Shown here piece after piece: positions 42,801 to 57,800 of a stretch of 64,000 nucleotides of DNA. A model generated the notes under the pieces. That model was not told where the DNA came from and searched no databases. It was given only the letters and a program-made list of their open reading frames with translations. The position numbers were made by a program, and so were the translations under genes. Origin of the DNA: Owenia fusiformis (Eukaryota > Annelida > Polychaeta > Sabellida > Oweniidae); NCBI GenBank assembly GCA_903813345.2, contig CAIIXF020000011.1, positions 19,327,754-19,391,753 on the forward strand, given 5' to 3'. Every line of letters starts with the position of its first letter. Position 1 is the first letter of the stretch.

Positions 42801-45800
42801 GTTACCCCTCACTTGTGGTATGGCATTGGTCTAGTATATATCCTTTATAATGTGAAGTTGTTTTTGGTTGTTTTCCTCAAAGGTCTACCTTCTTCTCAGG
42901 GCATTAGACATTTTGAATGGCCATGTTTCTATATCTGGATATTGCATTGATCCTATATTTGGGCATTTGGTATGACTTTTGGGCATTACTTTGGTTGGTA
43001 TGGAAATACATTCAAATTTGACAGATTGGTATGGGAACATATTGATATCTGAGGGTTCAGCCTAGGACCCCAGCCAAATTTTATATACAGTGAAACCCCA
43101 GGGACCAGTCTTAACCCATTCTGCCAAGCCCAATACTGCATGAATGTACTAAATCCCCTGAGGATCCTCAACTCCAGAATGGTCAAAACAAACCTTTATT
43201 TCAACAGAAACGGTTGATATTTAAATCAAGAGGCAATTGTGCAAAATGAAAACAGTAATGATGAGTAAAAATGAACAAGTTAGGAGTCAGAATATTTGTG
43301 AGAACTAGTAGTATGGAATGAGGCAATATTGTCAGATATAAATATACATGTATTGTTTACTAGTATTTGATATTTTATGAGCCAAACAATTTTTGCCTCT
43401 CTAGTATTAATGAGCATGTAAATCATATAAAATAGAAAAAATCCCAAAATTAAGAATAAAATGGCAATTTGGTATTTCATATCATGTATTGACCTATTTA
43501 GAATGAAGGTGAATCTAAAAACAAAAATGGCAGTTACCATGAAAATGAAACATGGTTACCATGGCAACCATGTAAATCCTAACTTCCAAAGTCTAATACA
43601 ATATACACATTTCATTATTATCTTATATCTGAAAAGATGATATTTGTATCTGCCTGTATAAGTATAGCGTTTATCAGTTGTGGAGGTCTGAATTTCAACA
43701 AAACCCTGATTACCATGGTAACCAGGGCACGCCTTAAGCGTCGGACAGCTGGTCATTATCTGGTTACTTTTGATACTGACCAGTTGATTTTTTCACTAGG
43801 TATAGGAAAATAACATTGCAACTGGTCAGTAATGCCATTTTGACCAGCAGCTCTGGAATCCTTAGGGCATACACTGATGGTAACCAATCAAATACCAGCT
43901 CCCAAAGTCTGAATCAATCCTTAAAATCAATCATTGTCTAAGATCTGAAAAAATGAGACATGTATATCCCTTATTTCAAAAGTTATAGCATCCATCCAAT
44001 GTGGGGGTCCGAATTTCCATAAAACCTTGGTTACCATAGCAACCAATCACATACCAGCTCCCAAAGTATAATACAATACTTAAAACCAACCATTTATGAA
44101 GATCTGAAAAAATGAGATCTGTATCTCCCTTATTTCAAAAGTTATAGCATCCATCCAATGTGGGGTCCGAATTTCCATAAAACCTTGGTTACCATGGCAA
44201 CCAATCACATACCAGCTCCCAAAGTATAATATAATACTTAAAACCAACCATTTATGAAGATCTGAAAAAATGAGACATGTATCTCCATTATTTCAAAAGT
44301 TATAGCATCCATCTAATGTGGGGGTTCGAGTCTGTGAAATAGACCCCTGTATAAATCATGGACCCATATAAGGCCGAAATCTGAAATCCTGTGAACTAAT
44401 CTTTATATAAGATTGTTGCTAATATATTATAGAAGTTTTCTATTCATACTTTAACCCTTCCTAACACAATGGTGACAAAATATGCATGAAATGACTCTAT
44501 CATTTCTGAAAAATGGCCTGAAAATCAACACCTGAAGGGTATGTTTTATCTGTTTTCATGGCAACCGCTTAACCACGTGACATGAAATTTTTATCATATA
44601 TTCAGTTAGCCCATACCAATATATCCAAGTAATTTGGATACATTCCACTGAGTATTTTTGGAGTTCCAGTCCAATTTTATAGTAGGGGTCCAAATTATAG
44701 CCCATGGGGGGTAAAATGGCCACAAAATCTAAAAGCTGAAAAACTAAGATCTAATAATCCATACAAATATGTAAAATCATACTAGCAACATGAAAAATGA
44801 TGTCCCATAAAATCCCTCTGAACGCACGCCTAAACCCTCATTCTGACTGCACTAGTATGTGTTTCATATTCCAGGCAAATAGGTGGCAGTAGGTGGTTAA
44901 CTCTTGCAGACCTAGAGAAAGTCACCATAGAGAAGCTCACCCCACTAGATGTAAGTACTTGGGGGATTATAGAGAGCTTTCGATATAAAAGAAACTAGGA
45001 AAGAACATTTCATTAGAAAAATGTTTCCTAATTGAGGGGAATTGATTTGTGAATATCCCAGCAATGGCAGAATTAATTTCTAGTTGTAATCATATTTTGA
45101 AACGGGAACTCGCAAACTTCTTGCTGAATATTTTGTTGTCATTTGAAGGATGAAAGCACCCTATCTTCGTTTCCAGAGTTCTTCCTTAGTGCTATACTTG
45201 ACTAATACTATAAGTTATTCAATGATTCGAGTGAAATACAGAAAATATTCTTCCCGAGAAGGTTGTATTTCATGATGCGCTAGCAGAGTGAAATACAGAC
45301 GTTCAAGGGAAGAATATTTTCTGTATTTCACGAGAAATCACTGAATAACGTTTTTGTTCCATGATTACCCATATAAAACTTGCCTAAATCAAGTCCCTTG
45401 GCTTGGGGCCGGAGACATTTGATTTTCTTCCTTTTTTCTTCAATTTCATCAGCTTGAAGTGCAGTGTAGCGAAACGTTTTTTCAACTTTCGTCTGCCATA
45501 TTGGATTTTAACATTTTTTACTAGTTCATGAAAACAATGTGCATGCTTCATTTTGATCTTTTTATATTCACAGATGTGTGTTTTTTATTCTAAAATTATA
45601 AATTGTGATGATCACCGTATCATTTCCTGATATTCAAATCAGATATTTCTAGCAAAATGCAAATATTAGCATTCGTTGATGTAAACTGATCACCATTGAT
45701 TTTTTTCAGTAATAGTCATATCCTGGATGGAAATCTGGGGCGTTGGGATACTAGACCGTATCCCAACGCTGATGTCTTTTTCACTCTGTATCCAACGCTT

Positions 45801-48800
45801 AGTGGGATGTGCGTGTAAATACAGGATATATTTAAGCCACGTGCACCAATCAGATTGCAGGGAATTTCACCAACATGGAATAAATGTACATATTCCAAAT
45901 AACTTATATCGAAAGCTCTCTTTTGTGAACAGTGAGGATATATTGAGAACTCAGTGTTCCTCATCTATATACTACAGTTAGGGTATGAGGCAGGAAACAG
46001 AATCATGTATTCATTATTTAATAATTTATTTGTTGCACTTAACATTCACAATTCATATGTTAATTGTTACATATAAAGCTGTGTATCTAGGAGATCACAT
46101 ATATGATACATCTACAGTATAACACATGTTGATTGGTACATATAAAGGTGTACATGTACAGATCACATTATTGATGATACATACAGTAAAACACATGTTA
46201 ATTGGTACATATGAAGCTGTACATGTACAGATCACATTATTGATGATACATACAGTAAAACACATGTTAATTGGTACATATAAAGCTGTACATGTACAGA
46301 TCACATTATTGATGATACATACAGTAAAACACATGTTAATTGGTACATATGAAGCTGTACATGTACAGATCACATTATTGATGATACATACAGTAAAACA
46401 CATGTTAATTGGTACATATAAAGCTGTACATGTACAGATCACATTATTGATGATACATACAGTAAAACACATGTTAATTGGTACATATAAAGCTGTACAT
46501 GTACAGATCACATTATTGATGATACATACAGTAAAACACATGTTAATTGGTACATATGAAGCTGTACATGTACAGATCACATTATTGATGATACATACAG
46601 TAAAACACATGTTAATTGGTACATATAAAGCTGTACATGTACAGGTCACATTATTGATGATACATACAGTAAAACACATGTTAATTGGTACATATGAAGC
46701 TGTACATGTACAGATCACATTATTGATGATACATACAGTATAACACAGGTTGATTGATACATATGAAGCTGTATATGTACAGATCACTTATTTATGATAA
46801 ATGTACAGTTAACGCATGTTGATTGGTACATATAAAGCTGCATATGTACAGGAGATCACATAGATGATACGTGTACAGTTTAACACATATTGATTAGTAC
46901 ATACAGAACTGTACATGTATAGGAGATCATATATAGACAAGACAAATCTGTACAAAATATTTCACTATATACAGAAATTACAACATCAAGTCCAAAAATA
47001 GATTAGAATATATATTTATAGACTAGTTATTGTTGTTATATACAGCCTTTAATTAAAGCAGGAAATTGATAATTGTTTATATACTAATCAAATTCTTCAA
47101 ATACCTACAAATATTCCCATTTTATTGCACATTATACATTTTGTACTGAAGCATTTTATTCGTATTCAGTGATTAAAATATATACAAACAGTTTGCACTA
47201 CTTTAAAAGGAAGTGTACTTGGCAGAGATGTAAGAGAATGTTTTAAACAGGGTGTCCCAAAAATGGAAGACTCTTATTTTGGAATAACTTTCTCAAGTTT
47301 TGGATCACCCTGAACTGGCTGTACAAAATTCTCTGAAACTCAAAATGTTGTGTATTGAAAATTCTAAATACAGGATCATTAAAAGTCAATACATCAATAC
47401 AATATTATTTTGTACAAGTCCATGTAGATGAATTTAACAATTTTAGGTCTTTGTTTTCTTTACCCAAGCCTGGTTAGGCTTGGTTTCATTTCAAAAAACA
47501 ACAAACTGTATATAATTTAAATGTTTTTTAACCTCATGATACGTATGAGATAAATAAATGATAATCTAGATAAAATATAATAATGCTATTTACAAAATAT
47601 ATTTACATGAACACTTAAGATAGGCAACTATAAAGACAACATCACAGGTATTAACCAGATATCATAATACCATGCATCCTCCGATCACAGGGCTTCAAAA
47701 TCAAGAATATATTCTTTCTTTTTAATCCCTGCGATAAGCAGTTAGCATTTCCCCAATTAAGAACTTGCAATCTGATTGGCTGTCGCAACACTGTGACAGA
47801 TAATTAGCATAATTAGCTCACTGGATTCAGTTTAATCTGGCGCTTCCAAATTGCTTATAGCAGGGGGAAGAAGGAGGTACTGATTCTGGATACCTGCTTA
47901 GGAGGATGAATACCATGAGGTCTGCTTAGAACCCGTGCAATGTTTTTAAGTTTGATTTAACCTCTCATATTCAACATTTCTCGGTACATGTTGCTCATAA
48001 TTTCCTAATCTTTCATAACCCCCTGTTGAATTTGTATTTCTGGGAGTCTGAAGCTGTGTACTCTCGGGAGGTGTTACACTAATGAGAGGAATTACTTGTA
48101 CTCCACTATTTACTAGTGGTGTCACACCCTTTAGTGATGTAACAGTTCCTGTTACATGTGTTACTGTTGTCACATTTGCTAATGGTGCCACACTTGCAAC
48201 AGTTGTTACAGTTTCTGTTTGTGCCACACCTGTTTGTGGTATCACACTTTCTACTGGTGTCACCTTTGTTTCTGGTGCCACACTTGCAACAGGTGGATTC
48301 ACACTTTTTACTGGTGTCACCTTTGTTACTGGTGCCACACTTGCAACAGGTGGTTTCACACTTTTTACTGGTGTCACCTTTGTTTCTGGTGCCACACTTG
48401 CAACAGGTGGTTTCACACTTTTTACTGGTGTCACCTTTGTTTCTGGTGCCACACTTGCAACAGGTGGTTTCACACTTTTTACTGGTGTCACCTTTGTTTC
48501 TGGTGCCACACTTGCAACAGGTGGTTTCACACTTTTTACTGGTATCACCTTTGTTTCTGGTGCCACACTTGCAACAGGTGGTTTCACATTTTTTTGCCGA
48601 GTTACACTTGTTAGTGGTTTAACACATTCTACAAAAGCATCTTGAGATGGTACACCTTCTAATGGTGCTAAACTTAATGGTTTAGGTTCAGATGAACTTT
48701 CTGATTGACTTCTATGCATAGGCAATCTTTTGACATTTTTTGTTTGTGGTCCTAGATCACTCTCTGAGCGATGAGTTTTACGTGAAATTTCGTCCAGCTT

Positions 48801-51800
48801 TTCTTGTGATGGTTTTTTAGCGACTTTTGGTTTTGCCCCTTGTGGTTTTGATTTTTTATCTTGTCCATCTTGTTTTGACTTTGTGTATATGCTACGAGGT
48901 AAACTATCTGATTTCCCAAACGAGGGATTCATCAAAAAAGGATTTATGACATTTTTGTATGGATGATCAGCTTTTTTATTTTGTTTATTGACATATTTAT
49001 CAACAACAATATTTTTGCCAGTTGTATTTTTAACTCGACCAGAACCATTCACTAAATTGCCAGAAGCATGATCTGTTTTCTGGGAACCATGCTCTGGATT
49101 GCCAGTGACATAATCACTTTTCCCAGAATCATGCTCTGGATTGCCAGTGACATAATCACTTTTCCAAGAACCATGCTCTGGATTGCCAGTGACATAATCA
49201 CTTTTCCAAGAACCGTGCTCTGGATTGCCAGTGACATAATCAGTTTTCCTGGAACCATTCTCAAGATTGCCAGAAGCATGATCAGTTTTTCCTGAAACAT
49301 GCTCTAATTTGCAAGAATCATTTTCTAGATCGCCAAAATGATCATCTTTAATATTTATAGCCTCTAAATAGCTTGTATGTCTATTTAACCCATTTGTATC
49401 ACTATCTTTGATCTGATGCTCAATGAAACTTGTTTGATTATTTTTCATAATCATATATGGTTCATTTGCCTTAATGCCTCTGTCTTGTGGCTTAATGTCT
49501 CTGTTATTTGTCTTAATGTCTGTGTCGTTTGCCTTTTTCTCCATGTCATTTATTTTATAGTCAATTTCTGGTACGTTCAAAGTTGGATTGGTTTGGTTAT
49601 TAGTCTTCACATTTTTGTTTAGACCTTGTGCTGTTGTATTATCAGTTATTTCATTAAAAGTTGGCGCATCAGTTGAGGAAGTTTTGTGAAATTTGTCATT
49701 CTTGTACACATTTTCTTTCTTATCAGTTTTTGGATTAAATACTTTCAAAAACCTACTATTCTTGTATGGATCCCTAACTTCTTCTGGTGTCATAGGAGGT
49801 TCAAGCAAATCAACTATGCTTTGTCTTGGTGTCTTTGCACGGGGACGATTCCCAATATCATGATATGGAAATGCCGTATTTTCATCCCGTGTTACATGTA
49901 GGTCTACTGTTGCTGGGTTATTCCGATTTAAGTCACTGTGTGATGGAAGATTCTCATTTGGTAGAAGCGGGGCAGCTGACGTTGGCATTGGAATATCTAT
50001 GCTTGATATTTCTTCATAGCTTTGGTTACTTGTAGGCCTTGATTGAGTTGCATCTTGATTCCGTCGTCTGATTCTCCTTTAAAAGAAGAATTATGTAAAT
50101 ATGATGTATTTGGAATTGATTTTTGGTCAAATTTGTGCATAAGGCAAGGTTGAATGTATTGTCTGGAACATATTACGCTCACAATTTAACTGTAAGACAA
50201 TGGGTACACAAGTTCATGTTTTTAGTGTAGCATACTGGTGTATCTCTGAACCAATAGAAAGGGATGATTTCTTCTCACAATCATCAATCGATTATAATTG
50301 TATTGAGATATTGATGACATTTTGTCTTTATACATGTATTTACAGAATTAATTGGAAAAAAACATTTATTTTATCGATATCACTTTGGTTGCTCTGTTAT
50401 TTATAAACCAGCCCTACAGATGTCGAAATGTAAAAGACATGTAGATGTTAAATTCACTCACACAATGAAGTAAAAAAAATTATTTAGGGGTGTAGCTAGC
50501 ATTAGGAAGATAAAATAGGGAGATAAAAATTCATAGGTGAGGATGTAGGCTAAATTATATATACTACTACCTTGGGGTTTATTTTTACAGTTTTAGTTGA
50601 AAAAACATCTGAAAAATATACAGTGACTTCATTAAGGTATTATCACTTATTTTAAAAAAAATTGTGGCTCCAAACTAGTCAAAGTTGGATTAATTCCCCA
50701 CTTCATTAAATTGATCAAACACCACCTTAACCTAACTGGGAACTTTCGTAGCACATTTGAACCCATTTATGCATGTCTTTTATCTGGTCTTAACCCGTTT
50801 ATAATGCCATTAGTATTCTTTTATCTGGTATTGATTTACATGTGTTTTGGCACTTCATCAAATGACAATGACATACAGTGATGTACAACTGACTTTTTAT
50901 CTTTATATGATATAATACTTTTTATCGTAAAGTGCCTTATAGCCTGGCCTGGCGTTTGCCCAAGATAAACTAGGAACAAATTTTCTCGAATGTTTTTCTT
51001 GATTGTGAAATGAGTATGCTGAAGTTAATTATTGATTTCAAGGTTAATTATAGTTAATGTCTTATTTTCAAACGCTAGTAGCATATACAGAACTGGGGGA
51101 AAATAGGAGGTTCTTTTGATTTTGAGGTCTTTCAAAAATTGTTGCTTTATAAATGGAAATCATTTTAGAAAAGATTACAAATACTTTATTTTTTGCAAGT
51201 GCCTGCAATGGGAAAATGAAAAACATTCAGAGTACATGACATTGCTATTCATGAAAATAAGTCACATTTAGGAATATTTGGTTTGTTGGGATGCAACTCC
51301 ATGGAGCTGTTTTTAGATTGTAAAATGTATATTTTAGGAGAAAATATAAAGATGGATTAATAATACTGATATAATACTGGTGTCCCACACACAATTACCT
51401 TATTAAATATGTCACTTCTTGTTTGGTTGATCCTTAAGAAAATGAATTGGTTGCTTCGATGTTTGTTTGGAAGATCAAAGAAAAACAACTCACCGGCATG
51501 AAGGAATTTTGACGAGGAGACAAATCATGAATCCTATGAAACATCCAACAATTACTCCACCAGTTACTCCACCAATTAAAACTAATAATGAGAATCCCTG
51601 CTGGCCATGATCGTCTAGTTGATGTGTGATGTTTTTGGTTGTAAGGTTGCTCATTGTGCTGGGATTAATCGTCTTTTCTTAGGTTGTACTGAAAAATGGA
51701 AACGGCAATTTTTATTACTCAAAGCATTCCTTATTAAATTATTACATATTATAACATACCTATGATGATGTATAGTGCAAAGTGTACACAAGACAGCGGG

Positions 51801-54800
51801 CCAATATAAGTTTTGAAAAGCCCGCTAACTTTCTGATTGGTCAAGGCGCTGACGTCATAACCAATCAATCGAAGATAAAACTGCGCGAGCAATTTTTCTA
51901 AACTCATTTCAATCATTTTCAAACCATTTGTTTGTCAATTCTATAAGAAAACGGTACTCTCTGACCAGTCTACATCATCATAGGTATGTTATAAATCGTT
52001 TATGTCACTATCGTGGCACATATGCCCTCGGTTCTCAGAGATCAATGTCCCTCCCAAGGTCGGGCCATATATCACTGAGACCTCGGGCATACATGCCACG
52101 ATAGTGACATAACCTCTAATTATTACATTTGTATGTTTCTTTTCTAAACTCTCGTTCTTTTATTTCGAAAAGTAACTTGCTCTAGTATGTAGTAGCATCT
52201 TTGGATGATGTGTCCTCCTGTGATAATTCATTTCATTCAAAGGACAAGTCTCGCTTTGGAGATCAGTCTCCTGGGATAATAATTTTTTTTATGAAAAGAA
52301 TAGAAATACCACCCAAATTGAATTATGAATATTCAAAAGAGGACATTTAAATCTACAAGATGTAAAAAAAATTATCAAAAATTTTCCATAGCAGGCATAA
52401 CGTGCAGAAGACTGATGAACTTCGTTCTCCAAACCGATACTAGTCTTTTACAGATTTCAACCTCAGACTCACATATTTACAAATTATTATTTTGTGGAAA
52501 AAAATATAAACAAAACTCCAAGAAATAAATTTACACAATGTCACAAAACATTCTAAACAACATGTTATTACATTCATGATGTCTACAAAGGATTAATATA
52601 TAAATGGGGAGAATGACACAAAATTCCTCAGCAAAATGTTTGAATCATGGAGAGGGAAGCCACTGCTTAGCCCATTAATCCCATCATTAAATCAAAAAGC
52701 AAATCAATACCAGTCCGATTTTTGATCTTACATTTGTGCATGTTTTGAATGCATTGTTTTTGTGCCATTTTATAAACTTAAAGCCAAATAAAGATCCAGG
52801 CCCATATTATGGCACTTCATTTTACTTGACATAAGGTCAAGTCCTTCAATAAGGTCACTACGACTGTGATAAGAGAAATTATCTAAACAGAATGATATAA
52901 GTACCATAACAAGAATTAGTTTCTTTTTAATATTTATTCAAGGTGGAAAAGTCAGGTTTGTTATGTCTGACAGGCTTCTTTCTTGGGTAGACAATGGAAA
53001 AAATTGCGATGTAACATCCTGAAATTCCAAATTGAACATCTCAATGTTCCTGCTTCATACCATCATCTGCCACTCCCCCTGCACATGAAGGTGTTGACAA
53101 TATCATAACTTTTTAGATACAGTAAAATTTAATTTGATCTCAAGCTGACATCATCCTCGTTATTATGTACATTATACACTATCTTTTATTGACTAATTTT
53201 TAAGACATTTAGATGTCATAATTTGAAATATTAGTCTGTGCAAAAATAAATCTACTTCATAATTTAATTAGATCATGCTCTATGCTATCATTATACAATA
53301 TAGTTTGTACAAAATGGCATTGAATCTAAATACAACCCCCTCTATAAGTTTGACATCCTCCAAAGTCCCCTTTTTGATCATACTAAAGCCTGTTTGTGTT
53401 TCAAGATTTGAGAAAATTCATCAAATTTGTCTTAAATTTCTGAACTGTTGTAATTACTGAACAAAATTGAGATTTCAACATTGACAGGGTTTGAAATGTT
53501 ATCCAATGAAAACTTCCAGTTGGCATGCTTATGGAGGGGAGTGTACAATACATAAGGGTTATGTACTGGGAGGTTTTGGATATGGGGTTTATCCAGAGGG
53601 AGATATGTAGGGACCAAAGGTAGATGTGCATATCTCACGAGGGATGAAGCCAATATCCAAACCGACTGCACATAACTGCTTTATCCTATACCAAGTAGAG
53701 TTTTCAGGGGCATATGGCCATTTCAATAGTACAAGGTGTAAAAATAAACAAATCATTCATATGCAAAGTCATTTTATTGCATTACCGAAAGCAGGAAGAT
53801 ATGCACCAGATGCGGGAAGATATGCACCGAAGCAGGAGATATGACGGGAGATATGGAGGTTCTGGATATGGAAACCTCAAGATCTGGATACGGGATATAT
53901 CTTACCAACTTATCTCTCTAAAACTCTACTTGGCATAGGATAAATGCGCTTACATAATACATTTACTTGTGTAATTCCTCCTGAATGCTATTTCAAGCAA
54001 GTTCATATTTTTAAGTGCTTCAGCAATGAATCTCAATCCCCACTTGTTTTTGGATATATTTATCTCTTGAAGACAAGGATATTATGAATGTTTGTAAACT
54101 GTTGATGGTAATGTGTGACTGATGTCACAGTTGCTGTCACCATTTACAGGAATTGATTATTAAGATTAATTATATGACGTCATGATTTGGAGTCTTTATC
54201 ATGCCATTTAAGGATATTGTATCAATCTTATTTTACATTTTGGACTTGGACAATAATGAGTAATTATGAGGTTAAACTATGTAAAGTTGATTGATTGTTT
54301 TAAATTAGGCAGACATGAGGTAAAGAAGTGAACTATCACAGCCAAGCAATGGCAATATGTTCATTTTGATTTGTGTCATTGAAAACTCTGAAATTTCACA
54401 GAAGTATTCTTTTTTATGTGCAAAGTAAGGGTTTTAAATTGTAGATTGTGAATACTATAGTATATTGTGACATGAACATTAACAACATAAAAATAATTTA
54501 AGGAATTATATCTTTAGAGGTTGGTTCAATATAAATTTTTGGATATAATGGGGGAGTTTAATATACATGTAAATGGCTTCATTTGCCCAACAAACTTAAC
54601 ATGCTAAGTTTATGTTCCAGAACACATATACTGTATGTACTTTTCTTTCAATCTACAGGCATTTTTTCACTTCACACAAACATATGTAATTTATTATGTG
54701 ACAATACAATACAAGGTAGCATTCAAAAGTTAGAGAAAAATAGAGTAACAGGTCTTATAGAACATATTCATTGGATATATAAAATAACTTACCCGTGTAA

Positions 54801-57800
54801 TGTTTCTCGAAAATCGGGGTGTAAATGTAAAATAAAATCCATGATCTAGTAAAAATATTATTTTTGTTCATCTGTGCAACAGTTTTGTCATAGTTTGTCT
54901 CTTTAATGTTGTTTCTCCATCTTGACAACTTTTCTTTGCACGGCACAGTTTTGTTATTAAAGAATTGCAAAAGGAAACTTTAATCTTCGTTGCTTTATTA
55001 TGCTTTTAGCAATATTCTATTTGTTTACTAATGTTTGTATAAATGCAGTGACAAAAGATTGTTCATATATTTTCTTTATTTCTCTCTTTTTGCATAATAA
55101 TATCTCATGTGTGTCACTAATACATACAAAGATGATCATATGTATTCAGCCTATGTTATTTGTAATTGTAATGTTACCTAAACTTTTGATTGGTTCTTTT
55201 ATGTCTGAGTTATCAAGTTTTATCGTTATCGCACACGTTGTTTTAGCTACCTGAGGAGCTTAAGTAGTTTTAAGTACATAAGTACAGTAGTCACAGAAAA
55301 ATGAATGACAATAGACTTCTGTATGCAAAAAATTTGTATCTTTTTACATGGAATACTAGTCCTATTATTCATTTTGAAAGATACGATTTTGTGAGACCTG
55401 TATATCATTCTGAATTTATTTCAAGAATTTTTCTTTCAGTGAAAGGTTTATTATTTATTTAGTAAAAAACTCAGTACATTTTAGGGTCATGACAAAACTT
55501 TTTTTGCTCAATGGTTAAAGTATGTGGATTTTAACAACTCAACAATTCATTTCAATTATTTTCAATATACTTTTTTTAAAACATGTTAGCAGATGTACTT
55601 CCGTATTCCATTAATCAATACTTATGAACTTAGATTTTCAGGACAAAAAATGAGATGAACGTTTTCAGCGATATTTGGAATTTTTATCAATGCCCAAGAA
55701 ATCATGATGTTTTTACAGACTACTTTTCTTTTGAATTCAGTACTATGTACAAACATGTATGTATTTATATACAGAATATAATTAATGATTGATTTTTTTC
55801 AAAACGAAAATGACTCAAAAAGGTTACCGTGTCTGGACAATGAATCACTGCTATGACTCTTTTGACATTTCGCCAATATATTTTTTTTCAAGTTCACATT
55901 TGATTTGATCGTTTTTTCAGTGCAGTTGACATTGTATAGATTTCAATCATTTCAAAAATCAAAAAAAAAGACAGCGAATAATTCATTATTTCAAAATAAT
56001 CTATGAATGCTCATATATTACATGATTATTTATATGTTCGACCAGGTACAAGTTACACTATCAGTATAGCTGAAAGTTAAGTGAGCCTAAATTTTAAATG
56101 TTCAAGCTGGTATATAATGCAATGAGTGCTTGGTATTACTACACATATTGTTAGTTCTTTGATTGAATCCCTTGGTTTTGATTGGACAAGGCCATGGATG
56201 ACAACACATCCTGATGTCTTAATAATAATTCAAAGGGAAGAATTGATAGAATTTTGATGAGTAATAGTTCATTTTATAGGTGTTGGATAAGGTTAGCCTA
56301 ACTTTGTATTTCCATTGGACAAACAAAACAATAAAGAGGTTGACAGTCGCAATTCATGTACTTCTACTTAATTTAGGGGCCACTTTAATTTGGAGAATCC
56401 GCCAAATTGATAAAGTCTGCCAAATCAAGTAGCTCCAAATTCCCCAGTAATTTAAGTACCATGTAAATTTGTACCATTAGTACATCCTTATATTGCAAGT
56501 CCGCCAAATTAAGTAACAGCCAACTGTTCAGAACAGATAAAAAATCCGCCAAAATAAGTAGCTCCAAATTAAGTTTAAGTAAAGAATTAATCATATTAAT
56601 GTAAACAGAGTCATGCTTAAATCCTTAAGCAATGCTATAGCATATTTTAAATATAAAAAAGCCATCTTCCTATTATCTGTGAATCAAGTCAATCTTGTAT
56701 TTTCAGCATAAGAGGTTTGTGAGTGTGTTGGAAAGACTGGCGAGCCACCCACTGTCACTGGCAGAGAAGGAATTCATACAACAGTACAGGCAAGAGCTGA
56801 AGCAGCAGTCAATGCTACTGGAACCTCCTAAAGTAAGATTTTCATATTGTTACCCCCATATCACACAAGAAGCCATTTATAAAGTGATAACTCAAGTACC
56901 GGTTGTAGGATTTTTTAGGCCGATGCCTGAATAGTATGAGGACTCTAAGGATTGAGAAATTCAAATTGGCTGCCACTTCTTGTTTACATAAAATTTTAAA
57001 TGAATTTGACATTTGATGATTCTTGCCCTATATGTATTCATATTGTCTCATGTTATTGCTATCTATTCATAATGTCCTTGTTGTTAGCTGCTGCAAGATA
57101 CAGATGGTCGTCACTACCAGGAGGGTGAGGGGACGAGGAAACATGCCAGAGCTTTTGTACGAGTCTGGGAAAAAGGAACAGGGAAGGTGAAAATCAATGA
57201 TCAAGACTTACTGTACTTCAGTGAATTATCATGCAGGTAGGTACAGCGTTGTTGACCATAAATATACAGGAGAAAATTGAATTGGAAAGAAATTAGCAAT
57301 TCAAAAGACCACGTGCAGTATGGCAAGTATTTTAGACGGTCATATCTTTCACCATGAGCACTTTCTGGGCAAAAATACAGTGGTTTTTATCAAAACAATA
57401 TGTTTACTTTCAAGTGCAGTACCCATGATGATAAAAATATCAATTGAACAATTCGAAAAATTATGAATAGGGACCCCATGTCAACACTTTTTTCAAAATA
57501 TTGAACCTATTTACTCAAAAGAGGATCTCCCTTTTCTGATTTTTATTGCATGAAAAGATTACTTAACAAGGGGTCTAAAACATCAAAAATATAATTGTAT
57601 TGAAAGTCTAGTTTAGAAGATATCAATTTTTGATGACCAAAATGATGCTGAAAACAATGGATAGCACGAGTTTTCCCTATGGGAAAATAACATGGGATAT
57701 GTGTTTTTTAACTTTAACGCATTTCAATACCAATCCCCTTTTCAGAAATTGTTAATATAGTGCAGAAGAAACTTTTGATATGTTTAAATTGAGAAAAGCA

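Noticed and set aside
43280-43756. Minus-strand frames of 86 and 66 codons, one hydrophobic
   Set aside because: They lie in the right arm of the large inverted repeat. The left arm does not keep an equivalent frame and no family is recognised.
46095-46787. Long open frames on both strands (230 and 205 codons) in the 69-bp array
   Set aside because: The period is a multiple of three and units are nearly identical, so open frames follow automatically. There is no splice or family support.
48082-48645. Plus-strand open frames of 131-187 codons
   Set aside because: They are antisense shadows of the 57-bp repeats in the nested gene on the minus strand.
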